A stretch of 45,000 bases of DNA from Neocallimastix lanati (nom. inval.) (GCA_016946835.1 JACVTC010000040.1:445001-490000); one strand, 5' to 3'; shown: positions 22,953 to 36,863, numbered from the stretch's first letter. Program-made: numbers and translations. Notes: a model not told the origin generated them from the sequence alone.

Positions 22953-25296
22953 TTTTGTTATTGTTACGATTATATTTTTATTTAATAAATATGTATTTTA
23001 TGCTTAAAGTAATTTGTTTTTTTAAAAAAAAAATATTAATTATATAAATTGGGATTTCAAATCTCTTTTTAAATTTTTTTTTTTTTAGAATTATATTAAA
23101 ATTTGTTTTAGGAATAAACTATAAAATGAATAAATATATATATATATCATATATCTATGAAAATTGAATAATATAGAAATATTTTTATTGTATCTTAATA
23201 TAGAAAATTATATCTATTTTTTTTTAATAAATTTTAATTTAAATTTCAATATTTAAATTTTAAAATAAAAAAAAATTTTTAAAAAAAAAGAAAATTAATT
23301 AGCCTGATATTTAAAAATTTCTCTCTTTTGAAGATTTTTAATGGTATTATAGCTAATTATTTAAATAAAAATAAAATTAAAAATAAAAAATAAAAAACAA
23401 TTTAATTAAAAATCCCCTTTCGATACCGAAAATATATATATATATTATACAAGAAAAAAATAATATTATTAAATTAAAACTGCTAAAAAATTATTAATAA
23501 TTGATATAATTCTTTAAATTTTTTTTTTTTTTTTTTGAAGTTATTGTTTCTTTCAATTTTTTTAGGATTACAATTGTTATATTTATAAAGAAATAATTGT
23601 TATAGTTGATTAATAATAAAATTATTATTCATGGTGTGGTATATGTTATTTTTTTGAAAAGAAAAAAAATTATAAAATAAAATAAAAATAAAAATAAAAA
23701 AATAAAATAATTAGTTTGTTTTATATATTTTTTTCTTTCTTTGTTATTTTATTTTTATTTTTATTCAATTTTATTTTATTTTATATTATTGTTTTCTTTT
23801 TTTAAAAAATATATATATATTATATTTTTTAAAAAATAGATGTTTTGATTTGATTTCTTTATTTTTTTCTTCTTAAAAATTAAATTTTTTGGTTTTAAAT
23901 TTTGGTGTAAATAAAAAAAAGTAATAAAAAAAAAAATAAAAATTTTTAATATTTAAAAAAAATTTTTTATAAATGTTAATTTAAAATAAACAACGAATAA
24001 AAAATAGATAAGAAAAAAAAAATTTTTTTTATTATATTTGCTTAAATTATTTTTATTTCTTTGTTGTTGTTTTCTTTTCTTTCTTTTTCTTTTCTTTTTT
24101 ATTGCTTTAATAATAGATAATAGTAAATTTTTTAATAATAAAATACAATAATAAAATAAAATAGAGAATAGAAAATAATAATAAAAAAAAAGTGTTTTAT
24201 TTTATTTCTCCTTTTTATTATTATTGTTACTATTATTATTATTATTTATTTGTTTATCTATCTATTTATTTATTTATTTATTTTGATGTTTTTAATTAAT
24301 TCTACCTTTTTTTTTTTAAAAAAAATAAAAAAAAATATAATGAAACATGAAAATAAAATAAAATAAAATAAAAAATATATATATATATATTTATAAGAAT
24401 TTGAAGTTTTAATATTTAAACAAAAAAAAATTGAATTTAATAACATTATTATTATTTTTAAAAAAAATATACCTATGTCTAATGATTAAAAGAAAAACCA
24501 CATTTTTACTATTTATTATTATATATATAAGATATAAATATATATATAAAAAAAAAAGTAAAAAAAATAATTATAATATTATAGAATAAAAAATTAATTT
24601 TTTAATGTTTAGAAAAATAAAAATAAAAAATTATAAAAAAAAAAAATTAAAGTTTAAAATGTGGAATATAAAAAATTTAATTAAACCCCTCAAATGATAT
24701 TTTACAAATAAAAATAAACAATTAAAAAAAAAACATTATCAATTGCAGATACAATCAATTAAAAAAATATATAGCCACATATATTTTTATTTCTCTAATA
24801 TTATTTTATATTTCCTAATTATTGATAATAAATTATAGTAGTTCAAGCCTCATTGTACTTTATTTTTTGATTAGTTCTTAACCACACTTTATTAACATTA
24901 ATACTAAAAATAAAAATATAAATTAATTCATTTGTTAAAAAATAATAAAAATAATTATAGAAACGATTTTTTCCTGTTATCTTCATATTATTTTTTATGA
25001 TATAAAAAAGTAATTATTGTAATAATAATAATATTATTAAAGATTGTATTTTGATAATATATAAGTTAAATATATATATATTAAAGGCATTAAGATAAAC
25101 TAAAAAAAACTTAAAACAATTTTTTTATCCTAGTAAGAGTAATAAAAATATAATTAGAAATAATACATATTTTTTTTATAATATTTACAGTTATTTAGTT
25201 ATAAATGAATTATAATTATTAAATAATAATGATAATAATAATAATAATATATTAAAAGTGTTTAAAAAGTGTTTTGTTGAATTTTATATTTTTAAT

Positions 25297-25328
<32 letters not shown>

Positions 25329-26375
25329 TTAACCATAATAATGAATAAAAATAACTAATAAATTAATTCTAAATAACATTTATATATTAATTTTGGACTG
25401 ACTAAAACTACAATCATTTTATTATATAATTAGCAATAGTAACTATTTTTATTTATTATTTATTTATTATTTATTATTTATTATTTATTATTTATTATGT
25501 ATGTATTATTTATTATTTATTATTTATTATTTATTATTTATTATTTATTATTCATTATTTATTATGTATTATTTATTATTTATTATTTATTATTTATTAC
25601 TATTTATTATTTTATTATTTATTATTTATTATTTATTATTTATTTATTATTTATTATTTATTATTTATTATTTATTATTTATTATTTATTATTTATTATT
25701 TATTATTTATTATTTATTATTTATTATTTATTATTTATTATTTATTATTTATTATTTATTATTTAATTATTATCATTATTCACCATACAAATATCAAATT
25801 TGCATATAATTTTCATAAAAGTTGTGGCAAAAAATAAAGAGTGTTGATTGGATTATTTTACCATTCTAATATATCTTTAATTGATTATAATATATGAGAA
25901 GTAAAAATTATTAATCCAATAATAAATTAGCAATTAATTAAAATAAAGTTTTTTTTTATATTTTAAAAAAAATTTAAAAAATTTAATTAAAAAAAAAATT
26001 TTTTTATATTAAATTCAATTTAAATAAATAAATTAAAAAAAAATATATAATATAATAAAATAAAATGGGGAAAGAAGCCGTTTAAATCATTTCATTCAAA
26101 AGTTTTAACTATAAAATATAAAATTATATAAATTATCAATAAACTATATAAAACATATATTATATATAATTTTTTATTTTATTTTACTTTATATTATTTT
26201 ATTTTTATTTTTATTTTATTTAGTATCCATAGAATTATCTTTATATATTTTAAAAAGAGTCTAAAATAACATTTATTTTAACAACTTTACAAAAAAAATT
26301 TTTTTATTTTTATTTAATAATTATTTTTCTTTTTTTTTTTTTTTTAGAAATTCTATAAAAGAAAAAGATATAAAT

Positions 26376-26422
<47 letters not shown>

Positions 26423-26577
26423 TTATTTTTTTATTTATATAAAATAAAAAGTATTACACTCCAATTTAAATTTTAATAAAAGTAAAATAATGATAATATA
26501 TTAACTTATAAATGAATGATTGTATTTATTTATATATATATATAAAAAAGAAAAACTAAAATATACTAAAAGAAATT

Positions 26578-26615
<38 letters not shown>

Positions 26616-26922
26616 TCTATATTAATTATCGAAATATGAAATATAAGTAAATAAATTAATTATGTTTTTAAATTTATTCATGTATTAATAATTAAATTTT
26701 TAAAAAAAAAAAAAAAAAAATATTAAACAAAACAAAACAAAAATACCATAAAAAGTATATAAATATAAAGTGCAAAATACTAAAATACTAAAATAATAAT
26801 AATAAAATAAAAGATAAATCAAAGATAATAAAAATAAAAGTTTAGATTTCAAGTATATTTATTTTATTTATTTATTTATTTAATAATAGAATATAAATTA
26901 TGATTAAAGTCTCTCAGTTTAT

Positions 26923-26965
<43 letters not shown>

Positions 26966-27286
26966 TTAATATAGATTTATTATTATTATTATTATTATTT
27001 TCCTTTTTCTTTTCCTTTTTCTTCCATCTTAGGCTATCTTTTAATTTTTTTTAATTTTTAACTTTTTTTTTTTTTTATATTTATTTGTTTATTTATAATA
27101 GGATATTTAAATATTAAAAATAAAATTATTAAATTATAAAATAATTAATTTCAATACTATTATTACTCAACCTTTTTTTTTTTTTAATTTTTTATTTTAT
27201 TTTAAATATTTAAATATAGAATATTATTATAGATATTATATAGTATATATGAAATTATAAATAAAAGATGATATATATTTCTTTTC

Positions 27287-27328
<42 letters not shown>

Positions 27329-27356
27329 GAGATTAATGATGAAGTTATGAATATTA

Positions 27357-27387
<31 letters not shown>

Positions 27388-27489
27388 GATAATTTTGAAT
27401 ATTTTGAATACTATAGTAATATATTGTGTCATGAATTAAAAAAAAAAAAAAAAACTATATAATCATTAATTGAAAATAATAATTAAAAA

Positions 27490-27521
<32 letters not shown>

Positions 27522-27966
27522 AGAAAAGAAAAAAGAAAAAAGAAAACATATAAATAAGATTATAAAAAAAATAATAATAATTTTTTTGTTGTTTTTTATA
27601 AAATAATAATAAAAAAAAATGTATATATATATATATAAAAATAAAAAAAAAATATAAAATAAATAATTTTACTAGATTCTTAATTTATCCATGAGCAAAC
27701 CATATATATTTAAATATATTTAATAAAAAATAAAAATAAAAAAAAAAAAAAAAAAGTGATATCTAATATTAGATTCAAAAAATTTTGGATTTATCTTTTT
27801 TTTTTTTTTTGTATTTTCATACTTTAGTTTTCTATTTTCTATTTTTCTTTTTCTTTTTCTTATTTTTTTTTTCTTTTTCTTTTTTTTTTTTTTTTTTTTT
27901 TTTTTATTTGTTTGGTTTTTTTCTGTTTCTGTTCTTTTACGTATTTACTCTTTTCAAGGCTATCTT
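22953..27966. other. Intergenic region between BRF1 start and the SH3-gene stop
   Basis: About 5 kb, AT-rich throughout. Holds the BRF1 promoter and the SH3-gene 3' UTR. No exon supported. Contains the TTATTTA array at 25450-25764, a TTTA run at 26376-26423, T-tracts at 26580-26609, 26923-26960, 27295-27324 and 27361-27387, and a pyrimidine-rich 27783-27960. The 17-mer AGGCTATCTTTTAATTT at 27031-27047 recurs exactly at 27957-27973 over the SH3-gene stop codon. Confidence 0.65.
25450..25764. repeat. Heptanucleotide (TTATTTA)n array
   Basis: About 45 units of a 7-base repeat over some 315 bases with a few substitutions and indels (for example TATGTATG near 25497). Because 7 is not a multiple of 3, it reads open in several frames, producing false Tyr/Leu/Phe-rich ORFs. 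Confidence 0.95.
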
Positions 27967-29764
27967 TTAATTTCTATTTAACATAGTGAAATATTCCTTA
28001 ACACAGGTGAGAGGAACCATACCTTCTTTATTATCACTAAGTCTTGAAGCTAATGCCCAATCATCATCATAAATTTCCTGTATTATTTTATATTATAAAA
28101 TATAATAAAAACAAAAAAAGAAATAAAATATATTTTTATATTATTATTAATATGAATACAGAATTTTATGATTATAATGACGTTAATTATAATTATTTAT
28201 TTTTTAAACTCATAAATTATTAATTTATACATAAATATAAATAAAATGATAATAATAATAATAAAAACTTACCAAGAATTTAATTTGGTCACCAATAGCA
28301 AGTTCAAGTTCATCATCGTTTTCAGGAATATTTATATAGGCAACAGAAAAAACTTTTTGAGTAAATGGATGATCTGAAACAATTTCAGCCGTGTCTTCAG
28401 AACCAGATTTTGTTGCAAATTCAGCCTGTTCATTATTAGTACTTGTGGTAAGATAAGAATTGGGATAGTTTTGACGATTGATACGTCTTAAGTCTTCTGA
28501 AAAGTAACTATTGTTACCTGCGGAATTAGTAGTAGTATTAGAAATTAAGGAATAATGCGTAAGTCTTTGCGTGTCAGTTTTTAAAGAAGTATTAGAGAGA
28601 TTACTTTTTTTGAAATTGGATATATTAATATAATTTTGATTATTATTGCCTAAAGGAATCGATGTTGAGGTTTTACCAGAAACGGTATCTGATATATCTG
28701 AAGAACTTAATGAATCTAAATTATTATTATTATTTGAATCAATAATTGATTTATGATTGGAAAAAAAATAATAATAAATATATATATATAAATGGTTATG
28801 TTAATATAAATAAAATTTTAAAAATAAATTTAACTGTATATACAAATAATTATTCAATTAATCAAAGAAATTATTATTAATAAACAAACAAATTAATAAG
28901 TAAATAAGAAATAAGTAATTTCTATTCTATTCTAAGTTAAAAAAAATATTTCCTTTCTAATTTTTAAAATATTTTACTTTGAGATGAAGCAGATTTAACT
29001 TCTCTTGTGTGATTATAGTCATAATTTGATGGTGAACGCTTTTCTTTACTATTACTCTTAGAACGAGGACTGTGTCTTGAACTTTTAGCACTCTTAAAAC
29101 TCTTGACTGATTTTTTATCATTTTCAGGTGCTGTAATATCAGTTTCTTCTTTTCCTTTCAAAGTGGTGTCATTTTCTTTTTCAGTATCCTCTTCATCAGT
29201 ATTTTCATCCTCACTGTCAACCTTATTATCATTCTCTTCTTCTTCACTTTCATCTTCATCCTTTAATTTTACATCTAAATAGGAACCATCAAGCTTAAAC
29301 GATAAATCAGAGGAATCAGATGTAGCAGAACAAGCTGATCTACGATTAAGAAGATTAGAAGACTCATAATTCATACTTGGTGAGACAGGACTTGATGCTT
29401 TGGATTGGAAATTCTTTAAATTAGTTAATGAACTTTTACTTCTTACGGAGGATACAGAACTACGACTATGAAGTTTATTTTCTTTTTCTTGATCTTCTAA
29501 TGTTTTTAATAAAGCAGGATTTTTTTCATAATTAAATTTGATATCAGATTTCTTTGAATTAATTTTAGCTTTTGGTTTAAATACTTTTTGGTATACAAGG
29601 AATCCTATTGCTAATATCATAATAGCAGGAATTAAGAAAATTAAAAATTTTTTAACTTTTTCAACAGGACTGTCTTCCTTTCTCCTTTCAGGTGTCAATA
29701 ATTGGGTATGTCTAAATTTTAAATTATCCTTTACATTGTCAGTAAATACACTTGCTCCATCCAT
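27967..29764 (-). CDS. Single-pass membrane protein with C-terminal SH3 domain
   Basis: Three exons, 29764-28978, 28715-28273 and 28077-27967, give 446 residues with consistent phases. Residues 1-38 are hydrophilic; 39-58 (FLIFLIPAIMILAIGFLVY) form one membrane helix followed by basic KVFKPKAK, so the long C-terminal part should be cytosolic. About 65-370 is low-complexity, Ser-rich then acidic (poly-Glu/Asp), then Ser/Asn-rich. The SH3 domain at about 379-441 shows SVAYINIPENDDELELAIGD, DDDWALA with W417, and GMVPLTCVKEY; the exon 2/3 junction falls inside it, which confirms the splice. SH3 domains bind proline-rich ligands. The TM-plus-SH3 plan recalls yeast Fus1, but orthology is not claimed. 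The exon 2 acceptor (TTTAG at 28717-28716) is chosen by phase and could be revised by transcripts. Confidence 0.87.
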
Positions 29765-29929
29765 TTTTGCTTTAAAAATTTTATTTAGTTTTTTTTTTTT
29801 TTTTTTTAATTTTCATGATATATATAATTTTAAAATTCATATTATTTATATTTTGTTATATAAATAAAAACATATAAAATATAATTTAGTAAATAAAAAC
29901 ATTTTTAAATAATAATTTTTAAATAATAA

Positions 29930-30611
29930 TTAGCTGCTTTTATTATTATCCTTTTTATTAAGATTATTAATATTAATATTATTATTATTACCTTCACTAT
30001 AATAAGTTTGGGTAACTTTTGAAACCATTTCACCATCATCATATTTTACAATTACTGAATAGAAAATTTCTTCTCCTTTTTGCGTATCATTTGGTACAAA
30101 AAAATTATCTTCTCCCTCATTTGGTATAATTGTTCTATTACCAAGATCCCATGGCATATTAACATCATGTAAACTACGGAAAGCAAGAACATACATTAAA
30201 CCAGGAGTTGTTGTAGGATTATTATATTTTATATTTAAATAACTACCTAAAATAACAAAATATATATATATTAAAAAATTAAATTTAATAAATCTTAAAA
30301 ATTCAAATTGAGAAACATTTATATTGTATACATATATAAAAATATATATATAAAAATATACCTGGTGTAACAATTACTGCTTTAGAATCTTCAAGTAATT
30401 TAAAATCTTTTATTATAAGATTTAATTTCAATATATTAAATTAATAATTTTATAAAACTATAATTTAAATAATATTTTATTTATTTTTTTTTAAAAAAAA
30501 AATAAAGTTTTATATATAATGAAATATATAATTTTTATACTTACTAACAAAACCATTAATTTTTATAATTAATAGTGAAAAGATTACTGATATCAAATAA
30601 TATGTGTTCAT
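29930..30611 (-). CDS. Small secreted protein of unknown function
   Basis: Three exons, 30611-30545, 30406-30362 and 30246-29930, encode 142 residues. The first exon is a clear signal peptide (MNTYYLISVIFSLLIIKING) and carries a strong GTAAGT donor. The mature part looks beta-rich (SYLNIKYNN, LMYVLAFRSL, EEIFYSVIVKYDDG, VSKVTQTYYSE), has no cysteine, has sequons at NRT, NDT and NKS, and ends in an Asn-rich tail. No family was recognised; an Ig-like or carbohydrate-binding beta-sandwich is a guess. The stop is only 165 bases before the start of the downstream co-directional TM-SH3 gene. The 45-base middle exon rests on codon phase alone. A frame reading through intron 2 from 30373 is not preferred because it loses the signal peptide. 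Confidence 0.72.
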
Positions 30612-32249
30612 TTTTATTTATTATATATTTAATTATTAAGTTCTTTTATCTTTTTGTATTAAATTACAGTTTTATTATTATAAATTATTATACTTAAAAA
30701 TCTTTTTCTATTGCATTCTATTATTTTATTCTATTAATATTAATAACTACATAAAAAATCTAAAAAAAAAAATTTCTTAATAGTTATTATTTTTATATTA
30801 TTTATAATTTTGGAAACAGAACAATAAATTATTTATTATATTTTTAATTTATTTTATTTTTATTTTATTTTATTATATATTTATAATAAAATATATATAT
30901 AGCTTTTTTTAAATTTTATATTCCTTACAATTTTAATTATTTCTTTAAAATTTTATTATTTTAATTTTTAATTATTTTTTGTGATTTCTTTTTCTTTTTT
31001 CTTTTTTCTTTTTTATTATTTTTTTTATTTATTAATTATTATTATTTTATGTATATGTCTGATATAACTTTAAATTGTACATATACAATCTAATATAATA
31101 TATTTTCTTAAATTCTTAAATTATTTTATTATTTTAAAGCTTGATGAATTTTCTATTGTTTAATTTTTTCTTCTATTTTATCCTTGAAATTATATATTTT
31201 ATACTCTAATAATTTTTATTAATTATAACTTTACAATGTATCCGTGTATTATTTTATTATTAATAATAATATAAATTAGAGTATAAAATACATCCTTTTG
31301 TTAGAATCAATTAAAATCTTTCTTTTTCTTTATCTTCTTAAATAAAATGTATAAAGAAATTCCTTACTATTAAAATTTAGATTAAATAATTGATTAAAAT
31401 TGAGATTTTTTAAAATATTTTAAAAAAAAAAAAAAAAAAAAAAATTAAATTAATAAATATATATAAATTTAAATATAAATTGTTAAATACAAACTATGAT
31501 TATGATTAAAAAAAATTTTTTTATATATATTAAAATTATATATTAATTTAAATGATAAAAAAAAAAATAATTGAAATAAATAAAAAAAAAAAAAGATATA
31601 TATATAAAAATATATAAATTATTTGAATATATTTATTTATTCATTATATTTACACATATATTAATTATATATATATATTTTTAATTAATTGATTTTAGTC
31701 ATAAAACAACTATCGATTATAAAAGAAAAGAGTGTAAAATGTTAAGGATAAATAACAAAATACTGCTAAAACTATATGAAGGATGACAAAAGAGTTCATC
31801 TACTTTTTCCTTCTTATTAAATACTTTTTATAATATATACTTTAACACATATTAAACATTAATCAATGCTTTATATAATTTAATTTTAAAAAATTAATCA
31901 ATTCTTTATATAATTTAATGATAAATATTAATCAATACTTTATATTCAATATTCAATACGATTCATTATTAAAATAATATAGGACCATATTAATATTTAT
32001 ATATATATATAAATTATGGCTATTCATTCTATACAATAAAGAAAAAAAATTAAATGAATTGTGAATTGAAAAAAATTTTTTTATTTATTTATTAAACTTT
32101 TAATTTATTTAATTACTATTCAATAATGAAAAAAAAAATATTATAATTATTATCAAATAATTATTCATATTCAATTTTTTATATATTTATTTAATATATA
32201 TTGTATATATAATATATATATATTTAGTAAGTTTGTGTTAAATGGAAAA

Positions 32250-32386
32250 TTTTATTTATTTATTTATTTATTATTTATTTATTTATTTATTATTATTATT
32301 TATATATTATTTATTTATTATTTATTTATTTATTATTTATTTATTTATTTATTTATTATTTATTTATTTATTATTTATTTATTTAA
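32250..32386. repeat. (TTTA)n tetranucleotide array
   Basis: TTTA units mixed with TTA interruptions. Intergenic. Confidence 0.9.
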
Positions 32387-34315
32387 ATAAAGTTTTATCT
32401 AAATATTTAATTATCAATTAAAGTTCTATTATTGTGATACATAAAAGGTTCAAATCCTCTTAAAAAAAAATAAAAAAAAAAATAAACCTTTCTTTCATGA
32501 TGAATTTGTTTTAGGTTAAAATACAAGCTGCTTATTCATTCCTATTTAGTTTCAACTGCTTTTTATTCCACTTCAATAGATTATCAGTTACTTGGAAATA
32601 CAAAATAAGCAACAAAAAAAAAGGGAGGTTTAATATCAAATATGCAAAGCTCTAAACATTTAAATAGCTTTATTAATTATTTTAATAAGCACAAAATATT
32701 AAAAATATTTATACTTATGATTTTGTATCAGAACTATTATTTATTATTAATTAATTAATAATAAATAATAAATAATGAATAATTAAAAAATTAAATAATA
32801 ATTAAATAAATAAATAATAAATAATAAATAATGAAATAATAAATATAATAAATAATTAAATAATAAATAATTAAATAATTAAATATTAAATATTAAATAT
32901 TAATTAATATTAATAAATAAATAATAAATAAATAAATATATAAAATAAATAACTAATAATTAATATTTGATTCTAATCATTTTATATTGCCAATAATATG
33001 GAAATGGATTTTAATTTATATATATTTACCTTATATTTATTTATACATATATATATATTTAAATATATTTAATTACATATATATATAAATTAATTATATA
33101 AATTTTTTTTTTAAAATGATTCCAATTAAGATGGAGGCTATAAAATTAAATACAGAAATATTATATATCTATATATCATAATAGTACTATCTAATATATA
33201 TTTGAAGTATATTAGAGTATATTCGTTTAAATCTCGAAAAAATTACTTTAATATATTATATATATTCTATACAATGAAATTAATATATAAAATTGATTTT
33301 ATCATATATTATTGACCTATTAAATTAATACTATTAAAATATATTGAAATTTCTGTATAATACAAACAATAAATATAAATATTAAATCTTTTTATATATT
33401 TCAAATAAACTTTAAAACTAAAATAAAATATTTTTATGTACTGAATAAAAATTTAACTACAATCATATATTTGTTTACACATAAATTAATTTCAATATAT
33501 GTATCATATATTATTGTGTACTTTAATATATACATCAATTTACATCACAATTGAATATATTTATAATTAAATATTTTTTATTTTTTTCATTATTTTTATA
33601 TTCAAATTTAATTTTTAAAATATAAAATATAAAATATTAAGTATATAATATTAAATATTAAATATTAAATATAAAATATAAAATATAATATATTAAATAC
33701 AAAGTATTATTATTAAACTATTTTAATATGTAGGTATTTACTATATAAATGAAAAAATTCATAGTTACCTAAATAAATTCATATATAAAATAAATTAATG
33801 TATATAAATGAATGAATTATTAACTAATGAAATAAATTATTAATGAAAATTACTATATATAAATGAACAATATATTAATAACTAATTAAATTTATTATCA
33901 TAATAAATTAATATAAATAAATAAATAAATGAATAATATTTATTATAAATTTTTATATATAAAAAAACGAATAAACAAACTTTATTTATTTATTTATTTA
34001 TTCATTCATTCATTTTTGATTTGTAATTAATGCCTATAAATAATAACAATTATTTAATATATTGTTAAACTAAAATAATATTAATTTAATATATCTTTTA
34101 TAACTTTCTCATAGTTTTTTCTTTTTTTTTTTATCTTTTTAATTAATATGATGAATTTTGTTAGTGCCAAAAAATGATAGAACTATTTAAAAAATGATAT
34201 AAAAAACAATAATTTAAGAAAGAAAATAAAAGTATAAAAGACATATTAACATTTTCATTCTCATCAATTTAAAACACCTTTCTAAGCATTTAAAAAAAAT
34301 TTAATTATCAAATAG

Positions 34316-34427
<112 letters not shown>

Positions 34428-35232
34428 CAAAAAAAAAAAAAATATTCATTAATAATAGCATTAAGTTTAAAATAAAAATATATATATATATTATTTAATT
34501 AAATTTATCTGTTTTAGAGTTAATTATATAATTATATAATCATATGATTTATATGCATTATATATAATATGAACATTCATTTATGTTAATATATAGATAA
34601 ATAATGTATTTTTACATAAAATTTTTTTTATTATTTATTATTTATTATTTGTTACTTATTATTTATTATTTATTATTAAACGATTATTATTTTTATTATC
34701 ATTTATTTATTATTTAGAATTATTTATTGAGAATCTTCTTTACTGATTTATTATTTGTGGAGAAAATTCTTTTTAAAGTTTTGTTCATAAATTATTATTT
34801 TATTAATATTCATTATTCATTTATTATTCACTATTATCCATTATAATTCATCTGGAAATTGCATTTTACAATGTTACATTTTGGAAAATGTGGCTTTTTA
34901 AAAATTATAATAAATAAATTAATAAATAAATAATCTTAATTAAGTTAAATTAGGGTTAAAGATTTTTTTATTATTATAATTATTCTTTTTATATTTTTAT
35001 TATAAAAAAATAGAAAAAATATATATATATTCTTGAAATTATAAAAAGGGCATTTAAAATAAAAAAAAATATATTTTCAATTTTAAAAGGCTTATATATC
35101 TTAAAAATATAAAAAAAATATTCTTTAAATATTTTTAATCTTATTAAACATTTTAATAGAAAATTTTTATTTTAGTGTATAAAAAGTTGTTTATAAAAAT
35201 ATAAAAATAAAAACATATAATAGAAAATTTTA

Positions 35233-35451
35233 TTTTATAGTATTCATAAAATTAATGATGTAGATCATAAAAATATAAAAATAAAAATAATTATTTAGAA
35301 ATATTTAATAATAAAAATATTTTAATATTTTTTTTTCTGTTTTATAGTATTAATAAAATTAATGATATAGATATAAAAGTTATTAATAAATATAAAATAA
35401 TAATAATAATAAAATAATTATTTAGAAATATTTAATGATAAAGCTATTTTT
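35233..35451. repeat. Imperfect tandem duplication of about 108 bases
   Basis: Copy 1 (about 35233-35327) and copy 2 (about 35340-35451) both begin TTTTATAGTATT, continue ATAAAATTAATGAT, and share AATTATTTAGAAATATTTAA later on. A weaker third relative may precede them at about 35160-35225. Confidence 0.7.
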
Positions 35452-35717
35452 AACTTTTTTTTTTTTTTTTAAATTAATTTTTAAAAAATATTAACATTTT
35501 AAACAATTATGGATTTTAAATTAAGAAAAATTTTAATTATTAATAATTGCCAGAGAATTTAGATAATCTTTTTCATTTGATCATTACTCTTTCATTTATT
35601 ATAAATATTATAAATTGGTATTTATATTTTTAAATTAATTAAACATTTAAACCATAATTCAACGATAATCATTTCTAGGTTCTTCCATTATTAACAAACT
35701 TCTTTACATCTATATAC

Positions 35718-36070
35718 TTAGGAATTATTTTTTTTTTTTTAGAGGAAAAATTAAAAATGTATTTTTTGTTAATAATAATTTGTTCTTTTCCTCGATTTGT
35801 TTCATTTATTTAAATATTTATATTTTCTTCCCTTTATAATAAAATGTTTTAATTAAATATTTAAATAAATATATTTAATTATATATACTAGATTAAAAAT
35901 CTTTTAAATATATATTTTATTTTAGGAATTATCTTTTTTTTTTTTTTTTTAGAGGAAAAATTAAAAATGTATTTTTTGTTAATAATAATTTGTTCTTTTC
36001 CTTGATTTGTTTCATTTATTTAAATATTTATATTTTCTTATCTTTATAATAAAATGTTATAATTAAATAT
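35718..36070. repeat. Near-identical direct repeat of about 145 bases, two copies
   Basis: Copies at 35718-35860 and 35922-36070 share TTAGGAATTAT, a T-tract, AGAGGAAAAATTAAAAATGT, TTGTTCTTTTCCT(C/T)GATTTG and TAATAAAATGTT(T/A)T. I see only a few substitutions plus T-tract length changes. A 61-base unrelated spacer separates them. Confidence 0.85.
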
Positions 36071-36671
36071 ATAAATTAGTTTTAAATATTTATTTGTTTA
36101 TTTTTTTTTTTCAATTATAAAGTGTTTTTAAGAAATATTTATCTATATCTTATTTATTATTTATATTTAATTATTTTATTATTTATATTAATTTATATTT
36201 AATTATTTATTATTTATTTTTATTAAAAAGATTAATATTAATTACTCAGTGAAAATATTTATTAAATCATTTTATTTATTTCTAAATCTAATTATAATTT
36301 ATTTATTTATTTATAATTGTATTATAAAATATTAAAAAATTTATGGCGTCAAATTATACAATTCAAACGTCACATTATAAAATGAAACTTTCTGAAATGC
36401 ACCACATCTATTATAATTTATTATTTATATTTATATATGTACAAAAATATATTGAAATGTATTGTATTAAATTGAATATATAAACTATATTTCAAACATA
36501 ATTTGTTAAGATTAACAAAAATAACTCTATATCATAAAATAAAGTTAACATAATTATAAACCATAAATTCCTATAAAATTAAAATTATAAATATAATAAT
36601 ATATAAAATATATTTATGTAAATATATTAAAATCAAAAATTATCAAATAAATGAGAGTGGGGCATTTTGTC

Positions 36672-36863
36672 AAGTTGTATTTCGCCAATTTTTTGAAAGC
36701 ATGTGGCGTATTTAGAAATGTTGCGTTTCCCCAAATTTAAAATTATTAAAATTAAATACTATTTATATTGAATAAAAACAAGTTCAAAAAAATATATTTT
36801 TATTTTTATTTATTTTTTCATTCATTTATTTATATCAATACTACACTTGGCGAAATGCAACTT
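36672..36863. mobile_element. Inverted-repeat motif cluster, possible degenerate MITE
   Basis: AAGTTGTATTTCGCCAA at 36672-36688 is the inverse of TTGGCGAAATGCAACTT at 36847-36863 with one mismatch in 17. Related motifs lie between and upstream: GTTGCGTTTCCCC near 36722 and GAAATGCACCAC near 36395. Shared CG-containing words are unusual in this DNA. No transposase is nearby and no target-site duplication was identified. Confidence 0.4.

Noticed and set aside
25450-25764. Repeat array considered as CRISPR-like
   Set aside because: No spacers; simple 7-base microsatellite in a eukaryotic genome.
25497-25809. Tyr/Leu/Phe-rich frames of about 90-100 codons
   Set aside because: Pure translation of the 7-base TTATTTA array.
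27202-27970. Lys-rich minus-strand frame (27202-27432) and Phe-rich plus-strand frame (27785-27970)
   Set aside because: Both are homopolymer translations; the second overlaps the SH3-gene 3' flank in antisense.
32400-32490. Possible tRNA: GGTTCAAATCC matches a B-box
   Set aside because: No A-box, no cloverleaf with a matching acceptor stem, and the T-stem has a mismatch. At most a decayed tRNA or chance.
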